NCBI GenBank assembly: GCA_902796095.1
Contig: CADBNP010000107.1
Location: 1-23,739, forward strand
DNA: 23,739 nt
Source: an uncultured Aeromonadales bacterium
GTDB lineage: Bacteria; Pseudomonadota; Gammaproteobacteria; Enterobacterales; Succinivibrionaceae
Direction: 5' to 3'
Part shown: positions 22,440 through 23,739 of the stretch, piece by piece
How the letters are laid out: every line of letters begins with the position of its first letter
Numbering within the stretch: position 1 is the stretch's first letter
The notes under the pieces: model-generated
What the model was told of the DNA's origin: nothing
The model's input: only the letters and a program-made list of their open reading frames with translations
The model's database searches: none
Position numbers and translations under genes: made by a program

Positions 22440-23589
22440 ATTTGATGATGTTATCTGTCAATGATCCCATTCTTATCAATGAGTTACGCCACTCCTTTAT
22501 ATGTTGATCAATTGTTGATAACCCTGAAATGATCTGTTGAAAATGCTGTTGAAGATTTGTTAAATCTTCATTGTTGAATTCCCTTGAAAATTCGCAGTAC
22601 GCCATTTTTAATTCATCTGGATATCGTGAAGTGTATTTATCAGTGAATGCGTCAAGTTTTACCAGATGGTACTGTTCATCCTGCGGATAAATATTCCAGA
22701 TAAATGGTTTTGATGCCATCTGTGCTCTTATGAAAGAATCCTCTCCGCGGACAAAATTCATGTCGCATCGTCGGAGAATCTCGTCATAATCATCCTGGGA
22801 TACCATGGGGATAACGGCAACTGTTGAACCGGAAGTGCTTTCAAAGAGTTTAATTTCACTGTTGCCGTTTTTATCATCAATCGGTTTCAGACAGTCTGAA
22901 CTGTTACTCAGCATATAATCAAGCAGCAGACCTTCCGGCATTATGAAGACCGGATCGATGCTGTTTCCGAAATTATACCTGCAGATGATATCCGCCATTA
23001 CGTTGTTTGCATATGTGAATACACTGAATATCAGCAGATTCTTTTTTTCGCGTTTTTTCAGTCTGTTAACGCAGTCAAACAGCATATCGGTAAAGTCTGA
23101 ATGACTGTATTGTTCTGTTATCTGGAAGTGTTCAAAGTTGACTCCTCCGGTTTTTTCCGTGAAACCGGGAAAGAAGAAATATTTGCGTCTGCCCCGATCC
23201 AGTGACATCAGTCCGTGACAGTCTTCAATCCAGTCCTCTGCTGTCAGGTATTCCACATTTATCCACAGGCAGTTGTCATTCATCTGCGAAACATATCTGT
23301 CGGGAATATGACAGGCGAACATTTCAACGACTGCTTCTGTTTCACCGACATTACCAAAGTCTGTATTATCACTCCATTTTATTACGGTGACTGATTCGCC
23401 AAATTCCTGTCTGTCAATATCAGGTTTGATTACTGATTCAAACCTGTTTAAAACATCTGTTCTGTCGAGAAACAGTCTTATCTTTTTTCCCTGCAGGCTG
23501 AGTTCCTTAACAAATCTCCATGTAACACCGATATCTCCGAAATTGTCTACAACAGTGCAGAATATATCCCACTTCAGTTTTTCTGTCAC
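22423..23589 (-). CDS. earP: EF-P arginine-32 rhamnosyltransferase EarP
   Basis: EarP uses dTDP-rhamnose to rhamnosylate Arg32 of EF-P, an inverting GT-B glycosyltransferase. It has 388 aa, the normal length. The N-terminal DNFGDIGVTWR (15-25) includes the conserved aspartates D15 and D19; the C-terminal FVRGEDSFIRAQ (279-290) and KPFIWNIYPQDEQYH (294-308) form the sugar-nucleotide site. The start is GTG at 23587-23589, preceded by an ideal AAGGAGGTG with 6-base spacing from GGAGG. It lies upstream of efp in the same direction, 103 bases apart. Confidence 0.97.
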   Translation of the reverse strand: MTEKLKWDIFCTVVDNFGDIGVTWRFVKELSLQGKKIRLFLDRTDVLNRFESVIKPDIDRQEFGESVTVIKWSDNTDFGNVGETEAVVEMFACHIPDRYVSQMNDNCLWINVEYLTAEDWIEDCHGLMSLDRGRRKYFFFPGFTEKTGGVNFEHFQITEQYSHSDFTDMLFDCVNRLKKREKKNLLIFSVFTYANNVMADIICRYNFGNSIDPVFIMPEGLLLDYMLSNSSDCLKPIDDKNGNSEIKLFESTSGSTVAVIPMVSQDDYDEILRRCDMNFVRGEDSFIRAQMASKPFIWNIYPQDEQYHLVKLDAFTDKYTSRYPDELKMAYCEFSREFNNEDLTNLQQHFQQIISGLSTIDQHIKEWRNSLIRMGSLTDNIIKFAEKH

Positions 23590-23739
23590 AATGCACCTCC
23601 TTAAAAATCTGATTATGTTGAATTTTTGTTAATAGTTTCTGTAAACACAGATTATATATGGTTTTTTGCTTAACTTCTTCTGTTAAAAATATGTGTGAGC
23701 CATGTTTTGTACTTCTTTATAAACTCTTTTTTTTGATAA
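23590..23739 (-). promoter_or_regulatory. earP leader with candidate -10 element
   Basis: No gene is visible in this last A/T-rich stretch. On the minus strand a TATAAT (complement of 23651-23656) lies about 60 bases before the earP start; the -35 (around 23674-23679) is poor. A small palindrome TCTGT-AAAC-ACAGA occupies 23638-23651, at the expected transcription start, and could be an operator. Confidence 0.4.

Noticed and set aside
23148..23164. Second parS-like half site (CGTGAAACC)
   Set aside because: Only about 11 of 16 bases match and the palindrome is not kept.
23259..23267. Perfect DnaA box TTATCCACA
   Set aside because: Single copy within the earP coding sequence, 1.5 kb from the origin-like region, with no further boxes around; a chance 9-mer is likely.

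Overview
The window looks like a chromosomal, origin-proximal segment of a low-GC gammaproteobacterium. The evidence is a gene order running away from a putative origin as mnmG-rsmG-parA-parB-atpIBEFHAGDC-glmU-glmS, an rRNA-operon leader of the E. coli type at the left edge, an arginine-32 EF-P next to its rhamnosyltransferase EarP, and ATP synthase subunits that match the E. coli proteins closely in motifs and length. I would guess Aeromonadales/Succinivibrionaceae from the AT-rich composition and protein style. That placement is inference, not something the window proves.

Left part (1-4719). The first ~175 bases, read on the minus strand, carry a strong rRNA-type promoter with an A-rich UP element and the start of a 16S leader (boxA and a block almost identical to the E. 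coli leader); the 16S gene itself would lie beyond the left edge. Next come an unrecognised 218-aa membrane protein (minus) and ~700 bp of apparently gene-free AT-rich DNA with several hairpins. A 184-aa protein follows (plus) that I read as a degenerate PIN-like domain fused to a Pro/Gln/Ala-rich tail, closed by a good terminator. The plus-strand part ends with a three-gene ABC importer for zinc or manganese (ATPase, permease, lipid-free periplasmic binding protein).

Middle part (4920-16691, all minus). The ATP synthase operon atpI-B-E-F-H-A-G-D-C is complete and runs from a clear promoter at 16747-16775 to a terminator at 9626-9657. It is followed by glmU, glmS and an unusual 401-aa protein with an active-looking HPr domain at its C-terminus and an N-terminal EIIA(Fru)-like domain that has lost its phosphorylatable histidine. 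A near-perfect parS site lies inside this last gene.

Right part (16849-23739, all minus). parB and parA (chromosome segregation), rsmG and mnmG (16S rRNA methylation and tRNA wobble modification), a ~370-bp non-coding stretch with 13 GATC sites in 249 bp that I propose as the replication origin, then efp and earP (translation factor EF-P and its arginine rhamnosyltransferase). ParB would act on the parS site, ParA would move the origin region, and the GATC-rich stretch would be the natural place for DnaA/SeqA/Dam-type control. The last ~150 bp hold the earP leader and promoter.

No tRNA gene, CRISPR array, intact mobile element or phage gene was seen.
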